Source of the DNA: Desmodus rotundus
Taxonomy: Eukaryota > Chordata > Mammalia > Chiroptera > Phyllostomidae
Reading direction: 5' to 3'
Assembly (NCBI RefSeq): GCF_022682495.2
Contig: NW_026527267.1
Span: 43,110-107,109, forward strand
DNA length: 64,000 nucleotides
The notes beneath the pieces are model-generated. The model was not told the origin of the DNA. It searched no databases and worked only from the letters and a program-made list of their open reading frames with translations. This document shows positions 1-13,742 of the stretch, piece after piece. How positions within the stretch are numbered: the first letter of the stretch is position 1; the number at the start of each line of letters is the position of its first letter. The position numbers and the translations under genes are program-made.

Positions 1-1935
1 CTTCGCAGTGGGGCGGTCGGGACGGAGGGGTCTGCGCGTCTCCAGCCACTTAGCCCAGTGACCCGCAGCCCGGCCCCAGAGTTCCAAGCTCCATGGAGGC
101 AGGGGGCCTCTTATCACGGGAAGCAGGTGTCTCGCGGGGCTCCAGGGACGGCGTGGGCACTCTCTAGGCGAGAGAGGGTGCCCGTGCCCCGAGAGAGCCC
201 CGGCGAGAGCCCGAGGCCTGGCCGCAGAGGCTGCCGTTGCCTCCCCCGGGCTCCTACCATGGGGCCTGGCCCTGCTCTCCCGAGGCCCTGGTTCGCCGCA
301 GGTGAATGCCTCTTGCGGACGCCAAGGACAGGAGGCCGCCGATTCCCTCACAGAGGTGGGGGTTCGAGCTCTGGGGGACTGAGGTCGCAGCGGTCTCACT
401 CCATTTTGGGGTGCTTCTGCACAGACTGGAGGGTTGAAGCGGCTGGGCCCAAGTCTGCCGCCTTGTGGCAGGGTGGGGGCGTTGCAGGCGAAGCAAGGCT
501 CTTAGCCTCCCAGGCGGGGCACAGGCCAGACTCCCCACAGGAGAACAGGTCCGTGGACGAGGGTCCCGCCCGCCCGCCCGCCCGCCGGGACCCGCTCCAC
601 CTGGCGCGGAACCGTGGCCGGCCCCTCTTCCCGGCCCCAGGTCCCTAGTTCTTCCCTGGCACTCTGCCTCTGCGGGGGTGGGAGAGCTGCTGGGAAGTGT
701 GGTCCACGGGAAAACGCACGGTCCTCTGGATGGCAGGGAGGGCTTCCGTTAACTCTGACACCAGCCCAGGGACCCTGTGAACCTGGCCTGATATCTCAAG
801 GGGGGGCGGGGGGGGCACGTTGCCCGGAGGGATGCTTGCGGGGGGGGGGGGGGCCTGCTTGCGCCTGCGCGGCCCCGCCTCTTGGCCCGTAAACCACCCG
901 GCCGCGGCTCGGACAAAAGCCATCTCCTGGGCGCCTCCCCCCTGTTCTTCCATCCGTAAAGGGGGACCCCTTTACGGATGGAAGAACAGGGGGATCTTCG
1001 CAGTGGCGGGGACGGGACGGAGGGGTCTGCGGGTTTGCCGCCACGAGGGCCAGTTGCTCGCACCCCGGCCCCCTGTGTCCGTGCTCCATGGAGGAGGTGG
1101 GCCGCTTATGGCGGGATGCAGGCGTCCTGCGGGGCTCAAGGGACGGCGTGGGCACTCCCCGGGCGAGAGAGGGCACCCGGGACCCGAGAGAGCACCCGGG
1201 AAAATGCCCCGCCCTGGCCCCCGTGGCTCCAGTGGCCTCCCTAGGCTCCTGCCGTGGGGCCTGGTCCCGCTCACCTGGGCCCAGGTTCTCCGCAGGTGAA
1301 TGCCTTTTGCGGACAGCAAGGACCACAGGCCGCGGATGCCTTCACGGGGAGGGGGGTTCGAGCTCTGTGGGACCCGGGTCCCAGCGGACACAGTCCCTTC
1401 TCGCGAAGTCCAGCCCAGACTTTAGAGAGTAGAAGCGTCTCGGTGCAGGTTTGCCGCCTCGGGGCAGGGTGGGGCCGTTTGAGCCAAGAAAGACTCTCAG
1501 CCCCCCAGGCAGGTCTCAGGCCCGAGTCCCCCCGGGAGACGGGGTCCCTGGGCGTGGGTCCGGCCCGCCCGGGCCCCTGCCCACCAGGCGCGGAACCCTG
1601 GCCCGCCCCTCATCGAGGCCCCGGGGCCCTAGTTCTTCCCTGGCACTCTGCCTCTGCCGGGGTGGGAGACGCGCTGGCAAGTGTGGTCCACGGGAAAAGG
1701 AACGGACCTCTGGGTGGCGGGCAGAGCTTCCAGTTCCACGGACAGGACCCCAGGGACTCTGTGAAGCGGGCCTGATATGTCCGGGGTGGGGCCCGTTGCC
1801 CCGAGGGAGGCTTCTGGTGGGGCTGCCTGCCCTCTGCCTGCCGGGTCCCGCGTCTTGGCCCGAAACCGGCCAGCGGCGGCTCTGACAAATGCCATCTCCT
1901 GGGGGCCTCCCCCCTGTTCCTCCATCCGTAAGGGG
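1..1935 (+). repeat. Dimer D1 (left edge cut by window)
   Basis: The window begins two bases after the right arm of the B-to-A palindrome, so about 31 bp of the A half are missing. B starts at 965. Poly-G is 14, +570 is A (base 539), and no other marker differs. Over the shared part it is indistinguishable from D18. Confidence 0.95.
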
Positions 1936-3908
1936 CGACCCCCTTACGGATGGAGGAACAGGGGGATCTTCGCAGTGGGGCGGTCGGGACGGAGGGGTGG
2001 GTCTGCGCGTCTCCAGCCACTTAGCCCAGTGACCCGCAGCCCGGCCCCAGAGTTCCAAGCTCCATGGAGGCAGGGGGCCTCTTATCACGGGAAGCAGGTG
2101 TCTCGTGGGTCTCCAGGGACGGCGTGGGCACTCTCTAGGCGAGAGAGGGTGCCCGTGCCCCGAGAGAGCCCCGGCGAGAGCCCGAGGCCTGGCCGCAGAG
2201 GCTGCCGTTGCCTCCCCCGGGCTCCTACCATGGGGCCTGGCCCTGCTCTCCCGAGGCCCTGGTTCGCCGCAGGTGAATGCCTCTTGCGGACGCCAAGGAC
2301 AGGAGGCCGCCGATTCCCTCACAGAGGTGGGGGTTCGAGCTCTGGGGGACTGAGGTCGCAGCGGTCTCACTCCATTTTGGGGTGCTTCTGCACAGACTGG
2401 AGGGTTGAAGCGGCTGGGCCCAAGTCTGCCGCCTTGTGGCAGGGTGGGGGCGTTGCAGGCGAAGCAAGGCTCTTAGCCTCCCAGGCGGGGCACAGGCCAG
2501 ACTCCCCACCGGAGAACAGGTCCGTGGACGAGGGTCCCGCCCGCCCGCCCGCCCGCCGGGACCCGCTCCACCTGGCGCGGAACCGTGGCCGGCCCCTCTT
2601 CCCGGCCCCAGGTCCCTAGTTCTTCCCTGGCACTCTGCCTCTGCGGGGGTGGGAGAGCTGCTGGGAAGTGTGGTCCACGGGAAAACGCACGGTCCTCTGG
2701 ATGGCAGGGAGGGCTTCCGTTAACTCTGACACCAGCCCAGGGACCCTGTGAACCTGGCCTGATATCTCAAGGGGGGGCGGGGGGGGCACGTTGCCCGGAG
2801 GGATGCTTGCGGGGGGGGGGGGGGGGCCTGCTTGCGCCTGCGCGGCCCCGCCTCTTGGCCCGTAAACCACCCGGCCGCGGCTCGGACAAAAGCCATCTCC
2901 TGGGCGCCTCCCCCCTGTTCTTCCATCCGTAAAGGGGGACCCCTTTACGGATGGAAGAACAGGGGGATCTTCGCAGTGGCGGGGACGGGACGGAGGGGTC
3001 TGCGGGTTTGCCGCCACGAGGGCCAGTTGCTCGCACCCCGGCCCCCTGTGTCCGTGCTCCATGGAGGAGGTGGGCCGCTTATGGCGGGATGCAGGCGTCC
3101 TGCGGGGCTCAAGGGACGGCGTGGGCACTCCCCGGGCGAGAGAGGGCACCCGGGACCCGAGAGAGCACCCGGGAAAATGCCCCGCCCTGGCCCCCGTGGC
3201 TCCAGTGGCCTCCCTAGGCTCCTGCCGTGGGGCCTGGTCCCGCTCACCTGGGCCCAGGTTCTCCGCAGGTGAATGCCTTTTGCGGACAGCAAGGACCACA
3301 GGCCGCGGATGCCTTCACGGGGAGGGGGGTTCGAGCTCTGTGGGACCCGGGTCCCAGCGGACACAGTCCCTTCTCGCGAAGTCCAGCCCAGACTTTAGAG
3401 AGTAGAAGCGTCTCGGTGCAGGTTTGCCGCCTCGGGGCAGGGTGGGGCCGTTTGAGCCAAGAAAGACTCTCAGCCCCCCAGGCAGGTCTCAGGCCCGAGT
3501 CCCCCCGGGAGACGGGGTCCCTGGGCGTGGGTCCGGCCCGCCCGGGCCCCTGCCCACCAGGCGCGGAACCCTGGCCCGCCCCTCATCGAGGCCCCGGGGC
3601 CCTAGTTCTTCCCTGGCACTCTGCCTCTGCCGGGGTGGGAGACGCGCTGGCAAGTGTGGTCCACGGGAAAAGGAACGGACCTCTGGGTGGCGGGCAGAGC
3701 TTCCAGTTCCACGGACAGGACCCCAGGGACTCTGTGAAGCGGGCCTGATATGTCCGGGGTGGGGCCCGTTGCCCCGAGGGAGGCTTCTGGTGGGGCTGCC
3801 TGCCCTCTGCCTGCCGGGTCCCGCGTCTTGGCCCGAAACCGGCCAGCGGCGGCTCTGACAAATGCCATCTCCTGGGGGCCTCCCCCCTGTTCCTCCATCC
3901 GTAAGGGG
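1936..3908 (+). repeat. Dimer D2 (1973 bp)
   Basis: B starts at 2938. GGGT is duplicated (1995-2002). Poly-G is 16 and +570 is C. Two private changes lie close together at 2106 (C to T) and 2110 (G to T). It has the GGGT duplication without the +439 T that accompanies it in D11, D13 and D15. Confidence 0.95.
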
Positions 3909-5874
3909 CGACCCCCTTACGGATGGAGGAACAGGGGGATCTTCGCAGTGGGGCGGTCGGGACGGAGGGGTCTGCGCGTCTCCAGCCACTTAGCCCAGTG
4001 ACCCGCAGCCCGGCCCCAGAGTTCCAAGCTCCATGGAGGCAGGGGGCCTCTTATCACGGGAAGCAGGTGTCTCGCGGGGCTCCAGGGACGGCGTGGGCAC
4101 TCTCTAGGCGAGAGAGGGTGCCCGTGCCCCGAGAGAGCCCCGGCGAGAGCCCGAGGCCTGGCCGCAGAGGCTGCCGTTGCCTCCCCCGGGCTCCTACCAT
4201 GGGGCCTGGCCCTGCTCTCCCGAGGCCCTGGTTCGCCGCAGGTGAATGCCTCTTGCGGACGCCAAGGACAGGAGGCCGCCGATTCCCTCACAGAGGTGGG
4301 GGTTCGAGCTCTGGGGGACTGAGGTCGCAGCGGTCTCACTCCATTTTGGGGTGCTTCTGCACAGACTGGAGGGTTGAAGCGGCTGGGCCCAAGTCTGCCG
4401 CCTTGTGGCAGGGTGGGGGCGTTGCAGGCGAAGCAAGGCTCTTAGCCTCCCAGGCGGGGCACAGGCCAGACTCCCCACAGGAGAACAGGTCCGTGGACGA
4501 GGGTCCCGCCCGCCCGCCCGCCCGCCGGGACCCGCTCCACCTGGCGCGGAACCGTGGCCGGCCCCTCTTCCCGGCCCCAGGTCCCTAGTTCTTCCCTGGC
4601 ACTCTGCCTCTGCGGGGGTGGGAGAGCTGCTGGGAAGTGTGGTCCACGGGAAAACGCACGGTCCTCTGGATGGCAGGGAGGGCTTCCGTTAACTCTGACA
4701 CCAGCCCAGGGACCCTGTGAACCTGGCCTGATATCTCAAGGGGGGGCGGGGGGGGCACGTTGCCCGGAGGGATGCTTGCGGGGGGGGGGGGGCCTGCTTG
4801 CGCCTGCGCGGCCCCGCCTCTTGGCCCGTAAACCACCCGGCCGCGGCTCGGACAAAAGCCATCTCCTGGGCGCCTCCCCCCTGTTCTTCCATCCGTAAAG
4901 GGGGACCCCTTTACGGATGGAAGAACAGGGGGATCTTCGCAGTGGCGGGGACGGGACGGAGGGGTCTGCGGGTTTGCCGCCACGAGGGCCAGTTGCTCGC
5001 ACCCCGGCCCCCTGTGTCCGTGCTCCATGGAGGAGGTGGGCCGCTTATGGCGGGATGCAGGCGTCCTGCGGGGCTCAAGGGACGGCGTGGGCACTCCCCG
5101 GGCGAGAGAGGGCACCCGGGACCCGAGAGAGCACCCGGGAAAATGCCCCGCCCTGGCCCGCGTGGCTCCAGTGGCCTCCCTAGGCTCCTGCGGTGGGGCC
5201 TGGTCCCGCTCACCTGGGCCCAGGTTCTCCGCAGGTGAATGCCTTTTGCGGACAGCAAGGACCACAGGCCGCGGATGCCTTCACGGGGAGGGGGGTTCGA
5301 GCTCTGTGGGACCCGGGTCCCAGCGGACACAGTCCCTTCTCGCGAAGTCCAGCCCAGACTTTAGAGAGTAGAAGCGTCTCGGTGCAGGTTTGCCGCCTCG
5401 GGGCAGGGTGGGGCCGTTTGAGCCAAGAAAGACTCTCAGCCCCCCAGGCAGGTCTCAGGCCCGAGTCCCCCCGGGAGACGGGGTCCCTGGGCGTGGGTCC
5501 GGCCCGCCCGGGCCCCTGCCCACCAGGCGCGGAACCCTGGCCCGCCCCTCATCGAGGCCCCGGGGCCCTAGTTCTTCCCTGGCACTCTGCCTCTGCCGGG
5601 GTGGGAGACGCGCTGGCAAGTGTGGTCCACGGGAAAAGGAACGGACCTCTGGGTGGCGGGCAGAGCTTCCAGTTCCACGGACAGGACCCCAGGGACTCTG
5701 TGAAGCGGGCCTGATATGTCCGGGGTGGGGCCCGTTGCCCCGAGGGAGGCTTCTGGTGGGGCTGCCTGCCCTCTGCCTGCCGGGTCCCGCGTCTTGGCCC
5801 GAAACCGGCCAGCGGCGGCTCTGACAAATGCCATCTCCTGGGGGCCTCCCCCCTGTTCCTCCATCCGTAAGGGG
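3909..5874 (+). repeat. Dimer D3 (1966 bp)
   Basis: B starts at 4904. Poly-G is 13 and +570 is A. It holds two of the only three B-half substitutions in the array, both C to G, at 5160 and 5192. Confidence 0.95.
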
Positions 5875-7840
5875 CGACCCCCTTACGGATGGAGGAACAG
5901 GGGGATCTTCGCAGTGGGGCGGTCGGGACGGAGGGGTCTGCGCGTCTCCAGCCACTTAGCCCAGTGACCCGCAGCCCGGCCCCAGAGTTCCAAGCTCCAT
6001 GGAGGCAGGGGGCCTCTTATCACGGGAAGCAGGTGTCTCGCGGGGCTCCAGGGACGGCGTGGGCACTCTCTAGGCGAGAGAGGGTGCCCGTGCCCCGAGA
6101 GAGCCCCGGCGAGAGCCCGAGGCCTGGCCGCAGAGGCTGCCGTTGCCTCCCCCGGGCTCCTACCATGGGGCCTGGCCCTGCTCTCCCGAGGCCCTGGTTC
6201 GCCGCAGGTGAATGCCTCTTGCGGACGCCAAGGACAGGAGGCCGCCGATTCCCTCACAGAGGTGGGGGTTCGAGCTCTGGGGGACTGAGGTCGCAGCGGT
6301 CTCACTCCATTTTGGGGTGCTTCTGCACAGACTGGAGGGTTGAAGCGGCTGTGCCCAAGTCTGCCGCCTTGTGGCAGGGTGGGGGCGTTGCAGGCGAAGC
6401 AAGGCTCTTAGCCTCCCAGGCGGGGCACAGGCCAGACTCCCCACAGGAGAACAGGTCCGTGGACGAGGGTCCCGCCCGCCCGCCCGCCCGCCGGGACCCG
6501 CTCCACCTGGCGCGGAACCGTGGCCGGCCCCTCTTCCCGGCCCCAGGTCCCTAGTTCTTCCCTGGCACTCTGCCTCTGCTGGGGTGGGAGAGCTGCTGGG
6601 AAGTGTGGTCCACGGGAAAACGCACGGTCCTCTGGATGGCAGGGAGGGCTTCCGTTAACTCTGACACCAGCCCAGGGACCCTGTGAACCTGGCCTGATAT
6701 CTCAAGGGGGGGCGGGGGGGGCACGTTGCCCGGAGGGATGCTTGCGGGGGGGGGGGGGCCTGCTTGCGCCTGCGCGGCCCCGCCTCTTGGCCCGTAAACC
6801 ACCCGGCCGCGGCTCGGACAAAAGCCATCTCCTGGGCGCCTCCCCCCTGTTCTTCCATCCGTAAAGGGGGACCCCTTTACGGATGGAAGAACAGGGGGAT
6901 CTTCGCAGTGGCGGGGACGGGACGGAGGGGTCTGCGGGTTTGCCGCCACGAGGGCCAGTTGCTCGCACCCCGGCCCCCTGTGTCCGTGCTCCATGGAGGA
7001 GGTGGGCCGCTTATGGCGGGATGCAGGCGTCCTGCGGGGCTCAAGGGACGGCGTGGGCACTCCCCGGGCGAGAGAGGGCACCCGGGACCCGAGAGAGCAC
7101 CCGGGAAAATGCCCCGCCCTGGCCCCCGTGGCTCCAGTGGCCTCCCTAGGCTCCTGCCGTGGGGCCTGGTCCCGCTCACCTGGGCCCAGGTTCTCCGCAG
7201 GTGAATGCCTTTTGCGGACAGCAAGGACCACAGGCCGCGGATGCCTTCACGGGGAGGGGGGTTCGAGCTCTGTGGGACCCGGGTCCCAGCGGACACAGTC
7301 CCTTCTCGCGAAGTCCAGCCCAGACTTTAGAGAGTAGAAGCGTCTCGGTGCAGGTTTGCCGCCTCGGGGCAGGGTGGGGCCGTTTGAGCCAAGAAAGACT
7401 CTCAGCCCCCCAGGCAGGTCTCAGGCCCGAGTCCCCCCGGGAGACGGGGTCCCTGGGCGTGGGTCCGGCCCGCCCGGGCCCCTGCCCACCAGGCGCGGAA
7501 CCCTGGCCCGCCCCTCATCGAGGCCCCGGGGCCCTAGTTCTTCCCTGGCACTCTGCCTCTGCCGGGGTGGGAGACGCGCTGGCAAGTGTGGTCCACGGGA
7601 AAAGGAACGGACCTCTGGGTGGCGGGCAGAGCTTCCAGTTCCACGGACAGGACCCCAGGGACTCTGTGAAGCGGGCCTGATATGTCCGGGGTGGGGCCCG
7701 TTGCCCCGAGGGAGGCTTCTGGTGGGGCTGCCTGCCCTCTGCCTGCCGGGTCCCGCGTCTTGGCCCGAAACCGGCCAGCGGCGGCTCTGACAAATGCCAT
7801 CTCCTGGGGGCCTCCCCCCTGTTCCTCCATCCGTAAGGGG
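5875..7840 (+). repeat. Dimer D4 (1966 bp)
   Basis: B starts at 6870. Poly-G is 13 and +570 is A. It shares T at +477 (6352) and T at +705 (6580) with D5 only, so D4 and D5 are a recent tandem duplication. Confidence 0.95.
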
Positions 7841-9807
7841 CGACCCCCTTACGGATGGAGGAACAGGGGGATCTTCGCAGTGGGGCGGTCGGGACGGAGG
7901 GGTCTGCGCGTCTCCAGCCACTTAGCCCAGTGACCCGCAGCCCGGCCCCAGAGTTCCAAGCTCCATGGAGGCAGGGGGCCTCTTATCACGGGAAGCAGGT
8001 GTCTCGCGGGGCTCCAGGGACGGCGTGGGCACTCTCTAGGCGAGAGAGGGTGCCCGTGCCCCGAGAGAGCCCCGGCGAGAGCCCGAGGCCTGGCCGCAGA
8101 GGCTGCCGTTGCCTCCCCCGGGCTCCTACCATGGGGCCTGGCCCTGCTCTCCCGAGGCCCTGGTTCGCCGCAGGTGAATGCCTCTTGCGGACGCCAAGGA
8201 CAGGAGGCCGCCGATTCCCTCACAGAGGTGGGGGTTCGAGCTCTGGGGGACTGAGGTCGCAGCGGTCTCACTCCATTTTGGGGTGCTTCTGCACAGACTG
8301 GAGGGTTGAAGCGGCTGTGCCCAAGTCTGCCGCCTTGTGGCAGGGTGGGGGCGTTGCAGGCGAAGCAAGGCTCTTAGCCTCCCAGGCGGGGCACAGGCCA
8401 GACTCCCCACAGGAGAACAGGTCCGTGGACGAGGGTCCCGCCCGCCCGCCCGCCCGCCGGGACCCGCTCCACCTGGCGCGGAACCGTGGCCGGCCCCTCT
8501 TCCCGGCCCCAGGTCCCTAGTTCTTCCCTGGCACTCTGCCTCTGCTGGGGTGGGAGAGCTGCTGGGAAGTGTGGTCCACGGGAAAACGCACGGTCCTCTG
8601 GATGGCAGGGAGGGCTTCCGTTAACTCTGACACCAGCCCAGGGACCCTGTGAACCTGGCCTGATATCTCAAGGGGGGGCGGGGGGGGCACGTTGCCCGGA
8701 GGGATGCTTGCGGGGGGGGGGGGGGCCTGCTTGCGCCTGCGCGGCCCCGCCTCTTGGCCCGTAAACCACCCGGCCGCGGCTCGGACAAAAGCCATCTCCT
8801 GGGCGCCTCCCCCCTGTTCTTCCATCCGTAAAGGGGGACCCCTTTACGGATGGAAGAACAGGGGGATCTTCGCAGTGGCGGGGACGGGACGGAGGGGTCT
8901 GCGGGTTTGCCGCCACGAGGGCCAGTTGCTCGCACCCCGGCCCCCTGTGTCCGTGCTCCATGGAGGAGGTGGGCCGCTTATGGCGGGATGCAGGCGTCCT
9001 GCGGGGCTCAAGGGACGGCGTGGGCACTCCCCGGGCGAGAGAGGGCACCCGGGACCCGAGAGAGCACCCGGGAAAATGCCCCGCCCTGGCCCCCGTGGCT
9101 CCAGTGGCCTCCCTAGGCTCCTGCCGTGGGGCCTGGTCCCGCTCACCTGGGCCCAGGTTCTCCGCAGGTGAATGCCTTTTGCGGACAGCAAGGACCACAG
9201 GCCGCGGATGCCTTCACGGGGAGGGGGGTTCGAGCTCTGTGGGACCCGGGTCCCAGCGGACACAGTCCCTTCTCGCGAAGTCCAGCCCAGACTTTAGAGA
9301 GTAGAAGCGTCTCGGTGCAGGTTTGCCGCCTCGGGGCAGGGTGGGGCCGTTTGAGCCAAGAAAGACTCTCAGCCCCCCAGGCAGGTCTCAGGCCCGAGTC
9401 CCCCCGGGAGACGGGGTCCCTGGGCGTGGGTCCGGCCCGCCCGGGCCCCTGCCCACCAGGCGCGGAACCCTGGCCCGCCCCTCATCGAGGCCCCGGGGCC
9501 CTAGTTCTTCCCTGGCACTCTGCCTCTGCCGGGGTGGGAGACGCGCTGGCAAGTGTGGTCCACGGGAAAAGGAACGGACCTCTGGGTGGCGGGCAGAGCT
9601 TCCAGTTCCACGGACAGGACCCCAGGGACTCTGTGAAGCGGGCCTGATATGTCCGGGGTGGGGCCCGTTGCCCCGAGGGAGGCTTCTGGTGGGGCTGCCT
9701 GCCCTCTGCCTGCCGGGTCCCGCGTCTTGGCCCGAAACCGGCCAGCGGCGGCTCTGACAAATGCCATCTCCTGGGGGCCTCCCCCCTGTTCCTCCATCCG
9801 TAAGGGG
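7841..9807 (+). repeat. Dimer D5 (1967 bp)
   Basis: B starts at 8837. Poly-G is 14 and +570 is A. T at +477 (8318) and T at +705 (8546) are shared with D4; the two dimers differ only by one G in the homopolymer. Confidence 0.95.
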
Positions 9808-11775
9808 CGACCCCCTTACGGATGGAGGAACAGGGGGATCTTCGCAGTGGGGCGGTCGGGACGGAGGGGTCTGCGCGTCTCCAGCCACTTAGCCCAGTGA
9901 CCCGCAGCCCGGCCCCAGAGTTCCAAGCTCCATGGAGGCAGGGGGCCTCTTATCACGGGAAGCAGGTGTCTCGCGGGGCTCCAGGGACGGCGTGGGCACT
10001 CTCTAGGCGAGAGAGGGTGCCCGTGCCCCGAGAGAGCCCCGGCGAGAGCCCGAGGCCTGGCCGCAGAGGCTGCCGTTGCCTCCCCCGGGCTCCTACCATG
10101 GGGCCTGGCCCTGCTCTCCCGAGGCCCTGGTTCGCCGCAGGTGAATGCCTCTTGCGGACGCCAAGGACAGGAGGCCGCCGATTCCCTCACAGAGGTGGGG
10201 GTTCGAGCTCTGGGGGACTGAGGTCGCAGCGGTCTCACTCCATTTTGGGGTGCTTCTGCACAGACTGGAGGGTTGAAGCGGCTGGGCCCAAGTCTGCCGC
10301 CTTGTGGCAGGGTGGGGGCGTTGCAGGCGAAGCAAGGCTCTTAGCCTCCCAGGCGGGGCACAGGCCAGACTCCCCACCGGAGAACAGGTCCGTGGACGAG
10401 GGTCCCGCCCGCCCGCCCGCCCGCCGGGACCCGCTCCACCTGGCGCGGAACCGTGGCCGGCCCCTCTTCCCGGCCCCAGGTCCCTAGTTCTTCCCTGGCA
10501 CTCTGCCTCTGCGGGGGTGGGAGAGCTGCTGGGAAGTGTGGTCCACGGGAAAACGCACGGTCCTCTGGATGGCAGGGAGGGCTTCCGTTAACTCTGACAC
10601 CAGCCCAGGGACCCTGTGAACCTGGCCTGATATCTCAAGGGGGGGCGGGGGGGGCACGTTGCCCGGAGGGATGCTTGCGGGGGGGGGGGGGGGCCTGCTT
10701 GCGCCTGCGCGGCCCCGCCTCTTGGCCCGTAAACCACCCGGCCGCGGCTCGGACAAAAGCCATCTCCTGGGCGCCTCCCCCCTGTTCTTCCATCCGTAAA
10801 GGGGGACCCCTTTACGGATGGAAGAACAGGGGGATCTTCGCAGTGGCGGGGACGGGACGGAGGGGTCTGCGGGTTTGCCGCCACGAGGGCCAGTTGCTCG
10901 CACCCCGGCCCCCTGTGTCCGTGCTCCATGGAGGAGGTGGGCCGCTTATGGCGGGATGCAGGCGTCCTGCGGGGCTCAAGGGACGGCGTGGGCACTCCCC
11001 GGGCGAGAGAGGGCACCCGGGACCCGAGAGAGCACCCGGGAAAATGCCCCGCCCTGGCCCCCGTGGCTCCAGTGGCCTCCCTAGGCTCCTGCCGTGGGGC
11101 CTGGTCCCGCTCACCTGGGCCCAGGTTCTCCGCAGGTGAATGCCTTTTGCGGACAGCAAGGACCACAGGCCGCGGATGCCTTCACGGGGAGGGGGGTTCG
11201 AGCTCTGTGGGACCCGGGTCCCAGCGGACACAGTCCCTTCTCGCGAAGTCCAGCCCAGACTTTAGAGAGTAGAAGCGTCTCGGTGCAGGTTTGCCGCCTC
11301 GGGGCAGGGTGGGGCCGTTTGAGCCAAGAAAGACTCTCAGCCCCCCAGGCAGGTCTCAGGCCCGAGTCCCCCCGGGAGACGGGGTCCCTGGGCGTGGGTC
11401 CGGCCCGCCCGGGCCCCTGCCCACCAGGCGCGGAACCCTGGCCCGCCCCTCATCGAGGCCCCGGGGCCCTAGTTCTTCCCTGGCACTCTGCCTCTGCCGG
11501 GGTGGGAGACGCGCTGGCAAGTGTGGTCCACGGGAAAAGGAACGGACCTCTGGGTGGCGGGCAGAGCTTCCAGTTCCACGGACAGGACCCCAGGGACTCT
11601 GTGAAGCGGGCCTGATATGTCCGGGGTGGGGCCCGTTGCCCCGAGGGAGGCTTCTGGTGGGGCTGCCTGCCCTCTGCCTGCCGGGTCCCGCGTCTTGGCC
11701 CGAAACCGGCCAGCGGCGGCTCTGACAAATGCCATCTCCTGGGGGCCTCCCCCCTGTTCCTCCATCCGTAAGGGG
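9808..11775 (+). repeat. Dimer D6 (1968 bp)
   Basis: B starts at 10805. Poly-G is 15 and +570 is C. There is no private change. Confidence 0.95.
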
Positions 11776-13742
11776 CGACCCCCTTACGGATGGAGGAACA
11801 GGGGGATCTTCGCAGTGGGGCGGTCGGGACGGAGGGGTCTGCGCGTCTCCAGCCACTTAGCCCAGTGACCCGCAGCCCGGCCCCAGAGTTCCAAGCTCCA
11901 TGGAGGCAGGGGGCCTCTTATCACGGGAAGCAGGTGTCTCGCGGGGCTCCAGGGACGGCGTGGGCACTCTCTAGGCGAGAGAGGGTGCCCGTGCCCCGAG
12001 AGAGCCCCGGCGAGAGCCCGAGGCCTGGCCGCAGAGGCTGCCGTTGCCTCCCCCGGGCTCCTACCATGGGGCCTGGCCCTGCTCTCCCGAGGCCCTGGTT
12101 CGCCGCAGGTGAATGCCTCTTGCGGACGCCAAGGACAGGAGGCCGCCGATTCCCTCACAGAGGTGGGGGTTCGAGCTCTGGGGGACTGAGGTCGCAGCGG
12201 TCTCACTCCATTTTGGGGTGCTTCTGCACAGACTGGAGGGTTGAAGCGGCTGGGCCCAAGTCTGCCGCCTTGTGGCAGGGTGGGGGCGTTGCAGGCGAAG
12301 CAAGGCTCTTAGCCTCCCAGGCGGGGCACAGGCCAGACTCCCCACCGGAGAACAGGTCCGTGGACGAGGGTCCCGCCCGCCCGCCCGCCCGCCGGGACCC
12401 GCTCCACCTGGCGCGGAACCGTGGCCGGCCCCTCTTCCCGGCCCCAGGTCCCTAGTTCTTCCCTGGCACTCTGCCTCTGCGGGGGTGGGAGAGCTGCTGG
12501 GAAGTGTGGTCCACGGGAAAACGCACGGTCCTCTGGATGGCAGGGAGGGCTTCCGTTAACTCTGACACCAGCCCAGGGACCCTGTGAACCTGGCCTGATA
12601 TCTCAAGGGGGGGCGGGGGGGGCACGTTGCCCGGAGGGATGCTTGCGGGGGGGGGGGGGGCCTGCTTGCGCCTGCGCGGCCCCGCCTCTTGGCCCGTAAA
12701 CCACCCGGCCGCGGCTCGGACAAAAGCCATCTCCTGGGCGCCTCCCCCCTGTTCTTCCATCCGTAAAGGGGGACCCCTTTACGGATGGAAGAACAGGGGG
12801 ATCTTCGCAGTGGCGGGGACGGGACGGAGGGGTCTGCGGGTTTGCCGCCACGAGGGCCAGTTGCTCGCACCCCGGCCCCCTGTGTCCGTGCTCCATGGAG
12901 GAGGTGGGCCGCTTATGGCGGGATGCAGGCGTCCTGCGGGGCTCAAGGGACGGCGTGGGCACTCCCCGGGCGAGAGAGGGCACCCGGGACCCGAGAGAGC
13001 ACCCGGGAAAATGCCCCGCCCTGGCCCCCGTGGCTCCAGTGGCCTCCCTAGGCTCCTGCCGTGGGGCCTGGTCCCGCTCACCTGGGCCCAGGTTCTCCGC
13101 AGGTGAATGCCTTTTGCGGACAGCAAGGACCACAGGCCGCGGATGCCTTCACGGGGAGGGGGGTTCGAGCTCTGTGGGACCCGGGTCCCAGCGGACACAG
13201 TCCCTTCTCGCGAAGTCCAGCCCAGACTTTAGAGAGTAGAAGCGTCTCGGTGCAGGTTTGCCGCCTCGGGGCAGGGTGGGGCCGTTTGAGCCAAGAAAGA
13301 CTCTCAGCCCCCCAGGCAGGTCTCAGGCCCGAGTCCCCCCGGGAGACGGGGTCCCTGGGCGTGGGTCCGGCCCGCCCGGGCCCCTGCCCACCAGGCGCGG
13401 AACCCTGGCCCGCCCCTCATCGAGGCCCCGGGGCCCTAGTTCTTCCCTGGCACTCTGCCTCTGCCGGGGTGGGAGACGCGCTGGCAAGTGTGGTCCACGG
13501 GAAAAGGAACGGACCTCTGGGTGGCGGGCAGAGCTTCCAGTTCCACGGACAGGACCCCAGGGACTCTGTGAAGCGGGCCTGATATGTCCGGGGTGGGGCC
13601 CGTTGCCCCGAGGGAGGCTTCTGGTGGGGCTGCCTGCCCTCTGCCTGCCGGGTCCCGCGTCTTGGCCCGAAACCGGCCAGCGGCGGCTCTGACAAATGCC
13701 ATCTCCTGGGGGCCTCCCCCCTGTTCCTCCATCCGTAAGGGG
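11776..13742 (+). repeat. Dimer D7 (1967 bp)
   Basis: B starts at 12772. Poly-G is 14 and +570 is C. I find no difference from D10. Confidence 0.95.
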